From assembly GCF_001403735.1 (NCBI RefSeq), contig NZ_CXPG01000012.1:62001-126000 (forward strand): a stretch of DNA of 64,000 bases, read 5' to 3'. The notes under the pieces were generated by a model. The model did not search any database and was not told the origin of the DNA. It saw only the letters and a program-made list of their open reading frames with translations. Shown one piece after another: positions 36,149 through 44,313 of this stretch. Each line of letters starts with the position of its first letter. Position 1 is the stretch's first letter. This DNA comes from Jannaschia rubra (GTDB lineage: Bacteria; Pseudomonadota; Alphaproteobacteria; Rhodobacterales; Rhodobacteraceae). A program made the position numbers and the translations under genes.

Positions 36149-37846
36149 ATGAAAAACGCCATGGCCATCGAGCCGAGCAAGATATCGCCACGACTGTCCG
36201 TGGCAGGCCAGATCGCGGCGGAGGACGTCGCGGACCTGAAGGCGCGGGGCTTCCGGTCCATCGTCTGCAACCGGCCCGACGGCGAGGGCGCGGACCAGCC
36301 GACCTTCGCCGAGATCGCGCAGGCGGCCGGGGCGCAGGGGATCGAGGTGCGGAACATTCCTGTCGCGGGCGGCAAGGTCAGCGACGCCGACGCGGCCGCC
36401 TTCGGCGCGGCGCTCGACGAGTTGCCCGGCCCGGTGCTGGCCTATTGCCGCAGCGGCACGCGGTCGGCGACGCTCTGGTCGCTGAGCCAGGCCGACCGGC
36501 TGTCGCCGGCCGAGATCCTGGGTGCGACCAAGGCTGCGGGCTATGACATGAATGGCGTCGTCCGCCGCATCGCCAACGGCGGCCGCACGCCCACCGACGC
36601 GCCCGACGCGAGCCATGACATCGTGATCGTGGGCGGAGGCGCGGCGGGCATCGCCGTCGCCGCGAGCCTGACGGCCCGGCGCCGCGACCTCGACATCGCG
36701 ATCATCGACCCGGCCGATGTGCACTACTACCAGCCCGGCTGGACCATGGTCGGCGGCGGCATCTTCGACCCGCAGGAGACCGCCAAGACCATGGCCGGGC
36801 TGATCCCCCACGGCGTCCGCTGGATCAAGGCCGCCGTCGCCGCCTTCGAGCCCGATCAGGACGCCGTCATCCTGGACGGCTGCCGGGTGGTAAAATACCG
36901 GCGGCTGATCGTCTGCCCGGGCCTCAAGCTCGACTGGGGGCGGGTCGAGGGGCTGATCGACACCCTGGGGCGCAACGGCGTCACCTCGAACTACCGCTAC
37001 GACCTGGCACCCTATACCTGGAAGCTGGTGCAGGAGATGCGCGGCGGGCGCGCGATCTTCACCCAGCCGCCCATGCCGATCAAATGCGCGGGCGCGCCGC
37101 AGAAGGCGATGTACCTGTCCTGCGATGCCTGGTCGCGGCGCGGCGTGCTGGCCGACATCGACGTGCAGTTCAGCACCGCCGGCGGCGTGCTGTTCGGGGT
37201 GAAGGAATACGTCCCGGCCCTGATGGAGTATGTCGGGAAATACGGCGTCGGCCTCAACTTCTTCCACAACCTCGTGTCGGTGGACGGCCCGGCCAAGACC
37301 GCGGTCTTCGAGGTGAAGGCGCCCGACGCGGAGGTCCGCCGCATCGAGGTCGAGTTCGACATGATGCACGTCTGCCCGCCGCAGGCCGCGCCCGACTTCA
37401 TCCGCGTCTCGCCGCTCGCCGACGCGGACGGTTGGGTCGACGTGGACCAGGCGACGCTGCGGCACCGGACGCATGACAACGTCTGGTCGCTGGGCGACGT
37501 GATGAACGCCCCCAACGCCAAGACCGCCGCCGCGGCGCGCGTGCAGGCCCCGACCGTGGCCGAGAACGTGATCGCCGACATCGACGGCAAGTCCGCCGTC
37601 GCGCAATACAACGGCTACGGCTCCTGCCCGCTGACGGTGGAGCGGGGCAAGATCGTGCTGGCGGAGTTCGGATACGGCGGCAAGCTGCTGCCCAGCTTTC
37701 CCAGGGCGCTGATCGACGGCACCCGTCCGTCGCGGGCGGCCTGGCTGCTGAAGGAACGGATCCTGCCGCCGATCTATTGGAAGGCGATGCTGCGGGGGCG
37801 CGAGTGGATGGCCAAACCCGAGCAGACCGACGCCCCGAGCAACTGA
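36149..37846 (+). CDS. DUF442 (rhodanese-like) domain fused to sulfide:quinone oxidoreductase
   Basis: 565 aa; an alternative ATG at 36161 has better ribosome-site spacing. Residues 1-110 are a DUF442/TIGR01244 domain with the sulfurtransferase-type loop CRSGTR in VLAYCRSGTRSATLW. From about residue 155 a flavoprotein begins (HDIVIVGGGAAGIAVAASL) of the SQRDL (mitochondrial-like) type, with the redox cysteines Cys313 in IKCAGAPQK and Cys493 in GSCPLTVERGKI, matching the two catalytic positions of the human enzyme. Oxidises sulfide to persulfide with electrons to quinone; the N-terminal domain may hand sulfur on to the neighbouring dioxygenase. Confidence 0.9.
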   Translation: MKNAMAIEPSKISPRLSVAGQIAAEDVADLKARGFRSIVCNRPDGEGADQPTFAEIAQAAGAQGIEVRNIPVAGGKVSDADAAAFGAALDELPGPVLAYCRSGTRSATLWSLSQADRLSPAEILGATKAAGYDMNGVVRRIANGGRTPTDAPDASHDIVIVGGGAAGIAVAASLTARRRDLDIAIIDPADVHYYQPGWTMVGGGIFDPQETAKTMAGLIPHGVRWIKAAVAAFEPDQDAVILDGCRVVKYRRLIVCPGLKLDWGRVEGLIDTLGRNGVTSNYRYDLAPYTWKLVQEMRGGRAIFTQPPMPIKCAGAPQKAMYLSCDAWSRRGVLADIDVQFSTAGGVLFGVKEYVPALMEYVGKYGVGLNFFHNLVSVDGPAKTAVFEVKAPDAEVRRIEVEFDMMHVCPPQAAPDFIRVSPLADADGWVDVDQATLRHRTHDNVWSLGDVMNAPNAKTAAAARVQAPTVAENVIADIDGKSAVAQYNGYGSCPLTVERGKIVLAEFGYGGKLLPSFPRALIDGTRPSRAAWLLKERILPPIYWKAMLRGREWMAKPEQTDAPSN

Positions 37847-37858
37847 AGAAGCTGCAAG

Positions 37859-39598
37859 ATGACCCGGATCGCCAGATATTTCCCCATCCTGACCTGGGGT
37901 CGCAGCTACGGCCGCGACACGTTTTCGGACGACCTGCTGGCGGCCGTGATCGTGACGATCATGCTGATCCCGCAATCCCTGGCCTATGCCCTCCTGGCGG
38001 GGATGCCGCCGGAGGCGGGGCTCTACGCGTCGATCGTTCCGATCCTGCTCTATGCGGTGTTCGGCACCAGCCGCGCGCTGGCCGTGGGGCCGGTTGCCAT
38101 CGTGTCGCTGATGACGGCCGCCGCGCTGGGCCAGGTGGCCGAGCAGGGGACCGTGGGCTATGCCACCGCCGCGCTGACGCTCGCGGCGCTGTCGGGGGCC
38201 ATCCTGCTGGCGATGGGGCTGTTCCGGCTGGGGTTTCTGGCGAACTTCCTGTCGCATCCGGTGATCGCGGGGTTCATCACCGCCTCGGGCATCATCATCG
38301 CCCTGGGGCAGCTGCGGCACATCCTGGGCATCGGCGGTGGCGGGGATACGGTGGTGGAGCTGCTGGAGGGGCTGGCGCGGAACCTGACGCAGACGAACCT
38401 GCCCACGCTCGTCATCGGCGCGGGGGCGACCGCCTTCCTGTTCTGGGTGCGCCGAGGGCTGAAGCCGATGCTGCGCCGCATGGGCCTCGGGCCACGGCTG
38501 GCCGATGTGGCGACCAAGGCCGGGCCGGTCGCGGCGGTGGTGGCGACGACGCTGGCCGTCTGGCTGCTGGACCTGACGGCGCGGGGCGTGGCGGTGGTGG
38601 GCGCGGTGCCGCAAAGCCTGCCGCCCCTGACCCTGCCCGACCTGTCGCCGGGCCTGATCGGGCAGCTGGCCCTGCCGGCGCTGCTCATCTCGGTCATCGG
38701 TTTCGTCGAGTCCATCTCGGTCGCGCAGACGCTGGCCGCGAAAAAGCGCGAGCGCGTGAACCCCGATCAGGAACTGATCGGGCTGGGCGCCGCGAACCTG
38801 GGCGCGGCCTTCACGGGCGGGTTTCCGGTGACGGGGGGCTTCTCGCGGTCGGTCGTCAACTTCGACGCGGGCGCGCGCACCCCGGCGGCGGGGGCCTATA
38901 CGGCGGCCGGGCTCGCCATCGCGGCGCTGGCGCTGACGCCGCTGATCCATTTCCTGCCCACGGCCACGCTGGCCGCCACGATCATCGTCGCGGTGCTGAG
39001 CCTAGTCGACTTCGACATCCTGCGGCGTAGCTGGGCCTATTCGCGCGCCGATTTCACCGCCGTCGCGGCGACCATGGCGGTGACGCTGATCTTCGGGGTC
39101 GAGGCGGGCGTGTCGAGCGGCGTGGCCGTGTCGATCCTGCTTTACCTGTTCCGCACGTCGCGCCCCCATATCGCCGAGGTGGGCCGCGTGCCCGGCACCG
39201 AGCATTTCCGCAACATCCATCGGCACGCGGTCGAGACCGACCCCAGCATCGTCACCCTGCGCGTCGACGAGAGCCTGTATTTCGCCAACGCCCGGTTCCT
39301 GGAGGATCACATCCTCGACCGCGTGGCAGGCGACGAGGCGCTGCGCCATGTCATCCTGCAATGCACCGCGATCAATGAGATCGACCTGAGCGCGCTGGAG
39401 TCGCTGGAGGCGATCAACCGGCGCCTGGACGAGATGGGCACGAAGCTGCACCTGTCCGAGGTCAAGGGCCCGGTCATGGACCGTTTGAAGCGCGCGCATT
39501 TCCTCGATGACCTCACCGGGCAGGTCTTCCTGTCGCAACACGCCGCCGTATGCGCCCTGAGCGCCGCCGACGAGCCGCCCGCCCGATCCATCGCCTGA
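37859..39598 (+). CDS. SulP family anion permease with STAS domain
   Basis: 579 aa. Around twelve membrane segments start with DDLLAAVIVTIMLIPQSLAYALLAGMPPEAGLY, the SLC26/SulP signature. GFVESISVAQTLAAKKRERVNPDQELIGLGAANL is the second conserved block, and the cytoplasmic STAS domain occupies about residues 440-560 (VILQCTAINEIDLSALESLEAINRRL). Sulfate or a related oxyanion is the likely substrate given the operon. Whether it imports sulfate or exports sulfite from the upstream enzymes cannot be told. Confidence 0.9.
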   Translation: MTRIARYFPILTWGRSYGRDTFSDDLLAAVIVTIMLIPQSLAYALLAGMPPEAGLYASIVPILLYAVFGTSRALAVGPVAIVSLMTAAALGQVAEQGTVGYATAALTLAALSGAILLAMGLFRLGFLANFLSHPVIAGFITASGIIIALGQLRHILGIGGGGDTVVELLEGLARNLTQTNLPTLVIGAGATAFLFWVRRGLKPMLRRMGLGPRLADVATKAGPVAAVVATTLAVWLLDLTARGVAVVGAVPQSLPPLTLPDLSPGLIGQLALPALLISVIGFVESISVAQTLAAKKRERVNPDQELIGLGAANLGAAFTGGFPVTGGFSRSVVNFDAGARTPAAGAYTAAGLAIAALALTPLIHFLPTATLAATIIVAVLSLVDFDILRRSWAYSRADFTAVAATMAVTLIFGVEAGVSSGVAVSILLYLFRTSRPHIAEVGRVPGTEHFRNIHRHAVETDPSIVTLRVDESLYFANARFLEDHILDRVAGDEALRHVILQCTAINEIDLSALESLEAINRRLDEMGTKLHLSEVKGPVMDRLKRAHFLDDLTGQVFLSQHAAVCALSAADEPPARSIA

Positions 39599-39614
39599 AG
39601 AAGGAGTGTCCACC

Positions 39615-40055
39615 ATGCTGCCCGTCACACCCACCGATTTCACCCCCTGGCTGTCGCTGGGCGGCGGCGTTCTGATCGGGCTGTCCGCCGTCATGGTCAT
39701 GGCGCTGTTCGGCCGGATCGCCGGGATCGTCGGCATCACCGCAGGCGCCGTCGCGCAGGGCGACCGGGGCTGGCGGATCGCCTTCATCGGCGGGCTGCTG
39801 GCCGCGCCGCTGGTCTGGCTGCTGGCCACCGGCGCCGCGCCGGTCCAGACCGTCAGCGACAATCTGGGCGGGATGGCGCTGGCCGGGCTGCTGGTCGGGG
39901 TGGGCACCTCGCTCGGGTCGGGGTGCACATCGGGGCACGGCGTCTGCGGCCTCGCGCGCCTGTCGGGCCGCTCGCTCGCCGCGGTCGTCACCTTCATGGT
40001 CTTCGCCGCGCTGGCGGTCTTCGTCCTGCGCCATCTGGTCGGGGGGGCAGTCTGA
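39615..40055 (+). CDS. YeeE/YedE family half-transporter, first subunit
   Basis: 146 aa from ATG 39615, which sits eight bases after AAGGAG; a GTG at 39606 overlaps the ribosome site and is less likely. Four hydrophobic segments and the motif GVGTSLGSGCTSGHGVCGLARLSGRSLAA, with the paired Cys of the TsuA/YeeE thiosulfate-transport family. The partner half is the next gene, with one base shared by stop and start. In other bacteria such pairs (PmpA/PmpB) accompany BigR sulfide-oxidation operons. Confidence 0.87.
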   Translation: MLPVTPTDFTPWLSLGGGVLIGLSAVMVMALFGRIAGIVGITAGAVAQGDRGWRIAFIGGLLAAPLVWLLATGAAPVQTVSDNLGGMALAGLLVGVGTSLGSGCTSGHGVCGLARLSGRSLAAVVTFMVFAALAVFVLRHLVGGAV

Positions 40056-40486
40056 TGCGGGTGCTGTTCGGTTTCGTCTCGGGCCTCGTCTTCGGGCTGG
40101 GCCTCATCCTTTCGGGCATGGGAAACCCGGCCAAGGTCTTGAACTTCCTCGACGTCTTCGGCGCCTGGGACCCGAGCCTCGCCTTCGTGATGGGGGGCGC
40201 GGCGCTGACGGCCTTCCTGGGCTACCGGCTGGCCTGGCGGCGTGAGCGGCCGGTGCTGATGGCGGATTTCGACATCCCGTCGGCCACGCGGATCGACCTG
40301 CCGCTTCTGTCCGGCGCGGCGGTCTTCGGCGTGGGCTGGGGCATCGGCGGCTTCTGCCCCGGCCCCGCCTGGACCGCCCTGCCCCTCGCGGCACCCGGCA
40401 CGCTGATCTTCGTGCCTGCCATGCTGATCGGCGTTTTCGCGGGGCGGTGGCTCAAGTCGGCATCGGCTAAGAAGGCCGTGGCCTGA
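40055..40486 (+). CDS. YeeE/YedE (DUF6691) family half-transporter, second subunit
   Basis: 143 aa. FGFVSGLVFGLGLILSGMGNPAKVLNFLDVFGAWDPSLAFVMGG is the family N-terminal block and VGWGIGGFCPGPAWTALPL carries the conserved Cys with the G-x-G-G-x-C-P-G-P motif. ATG overlaps the previous stop by one base. With subunit one it forms a two-piece YeeE-like carrier for a reduced sulfur species. Last gene of the operon; no clear terminator follows. Confidence 0.87.
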   Translation: MRVLFGFVSGLVFGLGLILSGMGNPAKVLNFLDVFGAWDPSLAFVMGGAALTAFLGYRLAWRRERPVLMADFDIPSATRIDLPLLSGAAVFGVGWGIGGFCPGPAWTALPLAAPGTLIFVPAMLIGVFAGRWLKSASAKKAVA

Positions 40487-40889
40487 CGCTTACGCCGACG
40501 TCCGCGGCGAGGGAGACGGGATTCCAGGGGAGGATCGTCGGATGCCGTGCGAAAGCGGTTCTCGCTCAGGGTGGTGGCCTTCTCGATCAGGCGCTGCTTG
40601 CGTTCGATGCCTGCGGGACCGTGGGTTCCGGGCGTAGCCAGGTGTTCCATCATGTCGCGCGGTGAGGCCGAGACGGGGTTTTTTCTACCTCCAGCGCGAT
40701 GATCGGGGCTTCGAAAGAACGAGCGGCGTAGCACCCCGATATCCAAATAGGCACCCGGCCCGGCATGTTCCAAGCGCGTTCCCTCGTGCCCTCCGGACAG
40801 GCGGTTGGGCGGGTGAGAATAGAGTTGAAACCGGAGCCAAGCCGGAATTCGTCACCTGCCTGGATGTTCACCACCTCTCCGCGGTGTCG
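40487..40889. other. Gene-poor stretch after the sulfur operon
   Basis: No recognisable gene is seen here. On the minus strand a short open stretch below 40655 (starting M-M-E-H-L-A-T-P-G) is basic and unlike anything I know. With the pta remnant that follows, it looks like decayed sequence. No insertion-sequence ends or long repeats were seen. Confidence 0.5.
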
Positions 40890-40976
40890 TCGGTCGGGCC
40901 GATCTGCTCCCTCGCCGAAGACGATCCGCCGGGGCGTCCGCGCACCGGAATCGAACAGGGCCTGAAGATGGGACAT
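40890..40976 (-). pseudogene. pta: 5' remnant of a phosphate acetyltransferase gene (pta)
   Basis: From ATG 40976 on the minus strand the frame reads M-S-H-L-Q-A-L-F-D, then ARTPRRIVFGEGADRPD. This resembles the start of phosphotransacetylase of taurine clusters (L-F-x-x-A-R-x-x-P-R-R-I-V-x-x-E-G). After about 28 codons the similarity stops and the rest of the gene (about 300 residues) is absent. It lies 17 bases beyond the cupin stop, where pta would be expected at the end of a tau-xsc cluster. The assignment rests on a short match. Confidence 0.5.
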
Positions 40977-40992
40977 CCGCGTCTCGGGCGAC

Positions 40993-41346
40993 TCAGGGAC
41001 GAGAGCGGATGACGAAGTGCTTCGTCGTCGTCTCGACGACTTCCCAATAGCCACGGAACCCGTCGGGAATGAGAAAGCTGTCGCCGGCGTGGAAGTCCCG
41101 CGCAGTGCCGTTGTCGGAGATGAGGCGGCAGTGGCCCGCGAGGATCACGCAGAATTCCTCCCGCCCCTCGAAGGCACGCCATTTTCCCGGCGTACTCGTC
41201 CAGGTGCCGGCGGTCAGGCCGTCGTTGTCGTGGAACACATGGGTCACGTGCTCCGGATCTCCCGAGATCACACGGTCCGGCAGATCGCGCAGCCGGCGTT
41301 CCCGCGTCTGCGCAGGGGGGCCGGAGAAGTCGATGACGTGGTTCAT
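40993..41346 (-). CDS. Cupin-domain protein
   Basis: 117 aa. A single small beta-barrel of the DUF861/EutQ-like cupin type: VFHDNDGLTAGTWTSTPGKWRAFEGREEFCVILAGHCRLISDNG followed by DFHAGDSFLIPDGFRGYWEVVETTTKHFVIRS. The F-H-A-G-D-S-F-x-I-P-x-G motif is the second cupin box; the first is degenerate, with no clear metal-binding His pair. Often found beside taurine genes, role unknown. Seven bases after tauZ, same direction. Confidence 0.8.
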   Translation of the reverse strand: MNHVIDFSGPPAQTRERRLRDLPDRVISGDPEHVTHVFHDNDGLTAGTWTSTPGKWRAFEGREEFCVILAGHCRLISDNGTARDFHAGDSFLIPDGFRGYWEVVETTTKHFVIRSRP

Positions 41347-41353
41347 GGCGTAG

Positions 41354-42391
41354 TCAAGCTCCCAGTATCTTGATGCCGACCAGGATGAAGGCCCCGATGA
41401 AGGCCGTTTCGGCCACGATAAGGACGATGGCCTGACCGCCGACGTCGAACATCGTGCGGAGCGAGGTTTTCATGCCCACGGCCGCGATCGCGATCAGCAG
41501 GGCCCAGCGGCTCAGGTCACCCATGAAGTTCGAGACGGCCGCGGGGATCAGACCGATCGAGTTGATCGCCGCGAAGGCGAGGAAACAGAGCACGAAAAAC
41601 GGCACCAATGGGGGGCGCTTCGTCCCGGGATCGGCGTTCTCGACGAAATGACGAATGCCGAGCGACAGGACCAGGACGACCGGGGCCAGCATGGCGACGC
41701 GGATCAGCTTGACGAGCGTGGCCGTCTCGCCCGTCTGTTCGGACACGGAGAAGCCGGCCCCGACCACCTGCGCCACATCGTGGATGGTGCCGCCCAGGAA
41801 TACGCCGCTGGAAAGGTCGTCGAGATCGAAAGCCTGCGCGATCAGCGGATAGGCGACCATTGCGATCGTGCTGAGCATGGTGACGGCCAGAACCGTGAAA
41901 ATCAGGTTCCGCTCGGACTGCTCATTTCGCGGCAGGACGGCCGCGATTGCCATCGCCGCCGACGCGCCGCAGATCGCAACCGATCCGCCGGTCAGCAGCG
42001 CAAAGCGCCATCCGCGCCCGAGCAGCTTGGCCCCGAACCAGCCGAACAGAATGGTCAGGATGACCCCCGCCACGACCAGCCCGATCAGGTCGAGACCCAG
42101 CCCCATGAGAAGTTCGACGCTGATCCGTGCGCCGAGCAATCCGACGCCGATCCGAAGGACGGTGCGGGAGGTAAAGGCGATGCCTTCGACGCAGCGTCCC
42201 TCCTCGGCGAGGAAGTGGAATGCGATCCCCAGCAGAAGGGCCATGAGCATCGCCGGCACACCGTAATGATCCGAAAGGAACGCGGCCGAAACGGCGATCA
42301 GCACGGAAACGAAGAAGCCGGGCGCGAGGGACGACAGGAAGGCGCGGACGTCCGCACCCGATTTGTCGAACAGTGAAAAGGATAGCGCCAT
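41354..42391 (-). CDS. tauZ: Putative sulfate exporter, YeiH/TauZ family
   Basis: 345 aa from ATG 42391, preceded by CAGGG; a GTG at 42424 would add eleven residues. About ten membrane segments. Family stretches: GVPAMLMALLLGIAFHFLAEEGRCVEGI, RTVLRIGVGLLGARIS, GGSVAICGASAAMAIAAVLP and LGGTIHDVAQVVGAGFSVS. The PF03601 group includes the putative sulfate exporter of taurine dissimilation clusters, which would expel sulfate derived from the sulfite that Xsc releases. A terminator-like hairpin separates it from xsc. Confidence 0.82.
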   Translation of the reverse strand: MALSFSLFDKSGADVRAFLSSLAPGFFVSVLIAVSAAFLSDHYGVPAMLMALLLGIAFHFLAEEGRCVEGIAFTSRTVLRIGVGLLGARISVELLMGLGLDLIGLVVAGVILTILFGWFGAKLLGRGWRFALLTGGSVAICGASAAMAIAAVLPRNEQSERNLIFTVLAVTMLSTIAMVAYPLIAQAFDLDDLSSGVFLGGTIHDVAQVVGAGFSVSEQTGETATLVKLIRVAMLAPVVLVLSLGIRHFVENADPGTKRPPLVPFFVLCFLAFAAINSIGLIPAAVSNFMGDLSRWALLIAIAAVGMKTSLRTMFDVGGQAIVLIVAETAFIGAFILVGIKILGA

Positions 42392-42457
42392 CTGAAATGC
42401 CCTGACTGTCGGCGTGAGGATCACGCGAACCCCGAACCGGGTAGCGGTCCGAGGCGG

Positions 42458-42486
42458 AAAAGGGGGCCGGCGTCTCCACCGGCCCC
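42458..42486 (-). terminator. Intrinsic terminator after xsc
   Basis: A perfect 8-bp stem GGGGCCGG/CCGGCCCC (42479-42486 with 42463-42470) closes an eight-base loop. On the minus strand it is followed by C and TTTT (42458-42461). It starts seven bases after the xsc stop and ends about 65 bases before the tauZ start. Confidence 0.7.
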
Positions 42487-42492
42487 GTTCGA

Positions 42493-44274
42493 TCAGCTGA
42501 CCTGCTGGGGACGCATGTCGGCCTTGTCGATGCCGGCCACGGAAACCGGCTTCTTCATGGCGTCGCGGCGGAATGGCTCGCCCAGTTCCTGGTTGAGCAC
42601 GACCTCGATGAATGTCGTGATGCCATCCTCCATCTGCTCCTTCACCGCGGTGCGCAGGGCCTCGGTCAGCTCTTCCATCCCGGTCACCTGCACGCCCTTC
42701 AGGCCGCAGCCTTCGGCGACCTTGGCGTAGTTCACGCCCTTGTTCAGCTCGGTGCCGACGAAGTTGTCGTCAAACCAGAGGGTCGTGTTCCGCTTTTCGG
42801 CCCCCCACTGGTAGTTCCGGAAGATGACCATGGTGATCGCCGGCCAGTCGCCGCGACCGCAGGCGGTCATCTCGTTCATCGAAATGCCGAAGGCGCCGTC
42901 GCCCGCAAAGCCGATCACCGGCACGTCGGGGCAGCCGATCTTGGCCCCCAGGATCGCGGGAAGACCGTATCCGCACGGGCCGAACAAGCCCGGTGCCAGA
43001 TACTTCCGGCCCTTCTCGAAGCCCGGATAGGCGTTGCCGATGGCGCAGTTGTTGCCGATATCCGAGCTGATGATCGCATCGTCCGGCATGGCCGACATGA
43101 TCGCACGCCAGGCTTGCCGCGGAGACATGCGGTCGGGCTCGCGCTCGCGGGCACGCTCGTTCCAGTCGACGCCTTCGTCGGTATCGTCCTCATGGTCCAT
43201 CGAGCTGAGTTCCTGCGCCCAGCGGGATTTCGTCTGTCCGATCAGGTCGCGTCGCTCCTGCCGCCCGGCGTCGCCCGCATCGTCGGACAGATGCGCGAGG
43301 ATGCCCTCGGCCACCTTCTTCGCATCGCCCTGGATCGCGACGTCGACCTTCTTGGTCAGGCCGATCCGGTCGGAATTGATATCGACCTGAATGATCTTGG
43401 CGTCCTTGGGCCAGTAGTCGATCCCGTACCCTGGCAAGGTCGAGAACGGGTTGAGGCGGTTGCCAAGGGCCAGAACCACGTCGGCCTTCTCGATCAACTG
43501 CATCGCAGCCTTGGAGCCGTTGTAGCCCAGCGGCCCGACGGCCAGCGGATGCGAGGCCGGGAAAGCGTCGTTGTGCTGATAGTTGCACGCCACCGGCGCA
43601 TCCAGCCGTTCGGCGAGTTCGCGGCTCGCATCGATCGCGCCCGAGAGGATGACGCCCGCACCGTTCAGGATCACCGGGAACTTGGCCTCGCTCAGCAGCT
43701 TTGCAGCCGCCTTCACCGCATCCTGGCCGCCGGCGGGACGCTCCAGCCGGATGATCTGCGGCATCTCGATATCGATCACCTGGGTCCAGTAGTCGCGCGG
43801 GATGTTCATCTGCGCCGGGGCCGACAGGCGCCAGGCGTTCTCGATCACGCGGTTGAGGACCTCGGCGATCCGCGAGGGGTCGCGCAGCTCCTCCTGGTAG
43901 GCCACGCAGTCCTTGAAGAGCGCCATCTGCTCCATTTCCTGGAAGCCGCCCTGGCCGATCGACTTGTTGGCGGCCTGCGGCGTGACCAGAAGAAGCGGGG
44001 TGTGGTTCCAATAGGCGGTCTTGATGGGCGTGACGAAGTTCGTGATGCCGGGGCCGTTCTGGGCGATCGCCATGCTCATCTTGCCGGTGGCACGGGTATA
44101 ACCATCCGCGATCATGCCGCCCGACGTCTCGTGCGCGCAGTCCCAGAAGGTGATGCCGGCATCCGGAAACAGGTCGGAAATCGGCATCATGGCCGAACCG
44201 ATGATGCCGAAAGCATGCTCGATTCCGTGCATCTGCAGAACCTTGATGAAGGCTTCTTCAGTCGTCATTTTCAT
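42493..44274 (-). CDS. xsc: Sulfoacetaldehyde acetyltransferase
   Basis: 593 aa, thiamine diphosphate enzyme converting sulfoacetaldehyde and phosphate to acetyl phosphate and sulfite. N-terminal MKMTTEEAFIKVLQMHGIEHAFGIIGSA, WDCAHETSGGMIADGYTRATGKM and QNGPGITNFVTPIKTAYWNHTPLLLV are typical of Xsc rather than acetolactate synthase. The ThDP/Mg motif is GFAGDGAFGISMNEMTACGRGDWPA, ending around I-F-R-N. The second Met (44268) is an alternative start. The product acetyl phosphate would normally go to Pta, which is missing here. Confidence 0.94.
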   Translation of the reverse strand: MKMTTEEAFIKVLQMHGIEHAFGIIGSAMMPISDLFPDAGITFWDCAHETSGGMIADGYTRATGKMSMAIAQNGPGITNFVTPIKTAYWNHTPLLLVTPQAANKSIGQGGFQEMEQMALFKDCVAYQEELRDPSRIAEVLNRVIENAWRLSAPAQMNIPRDYWTQVIDIEMPQIIRLERPAGGQDAVKAAAKLLSEAKFPVILNGAGVILSGAIDASRELAERLDAPVACNYQHNDAFPASHPLAVGPLGYNGSKAAMQLIEKADVVLALGNRLNPFSTLPGYGIDYWPKDAKIIQVDINSDRIGLTKKVDVAIQGDAKKVAEGILAHLSDDAGDAGRQERRDLIGQTKSRWAQELSSMDHEDDTDEGVDWNERAREREPDRMSPRQAWRAIMSAMPDDAIISSDIGNNCAIGNAYPGFEKGRKYLAPGLFGPCGYGLPAILGAKIGCPDVPVIGFAGDGAFGISMNEMTACGRGDWPAITMVIFRNYQWGAEKRNTTLWFDDNFVGTELNKGVNYAKVAEGCGLKGVQVTGMEELTEALRTAVKEQMEDGITTFIEVVLNQELGEPFRRDAMKKPVSVAGIDKADMRPQQVS

Positions 44275-44313
44275 GTCGTATGTCCTTTTCCATTCAACAT
44301 CTGACCGGACGGG

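Noticed and set aside
36047-38950. 967-codon minus-strand open frame
   Set aside because: Antisense to the SQR fusion and SulP genes, low-complexity composition, no recognisable domain.
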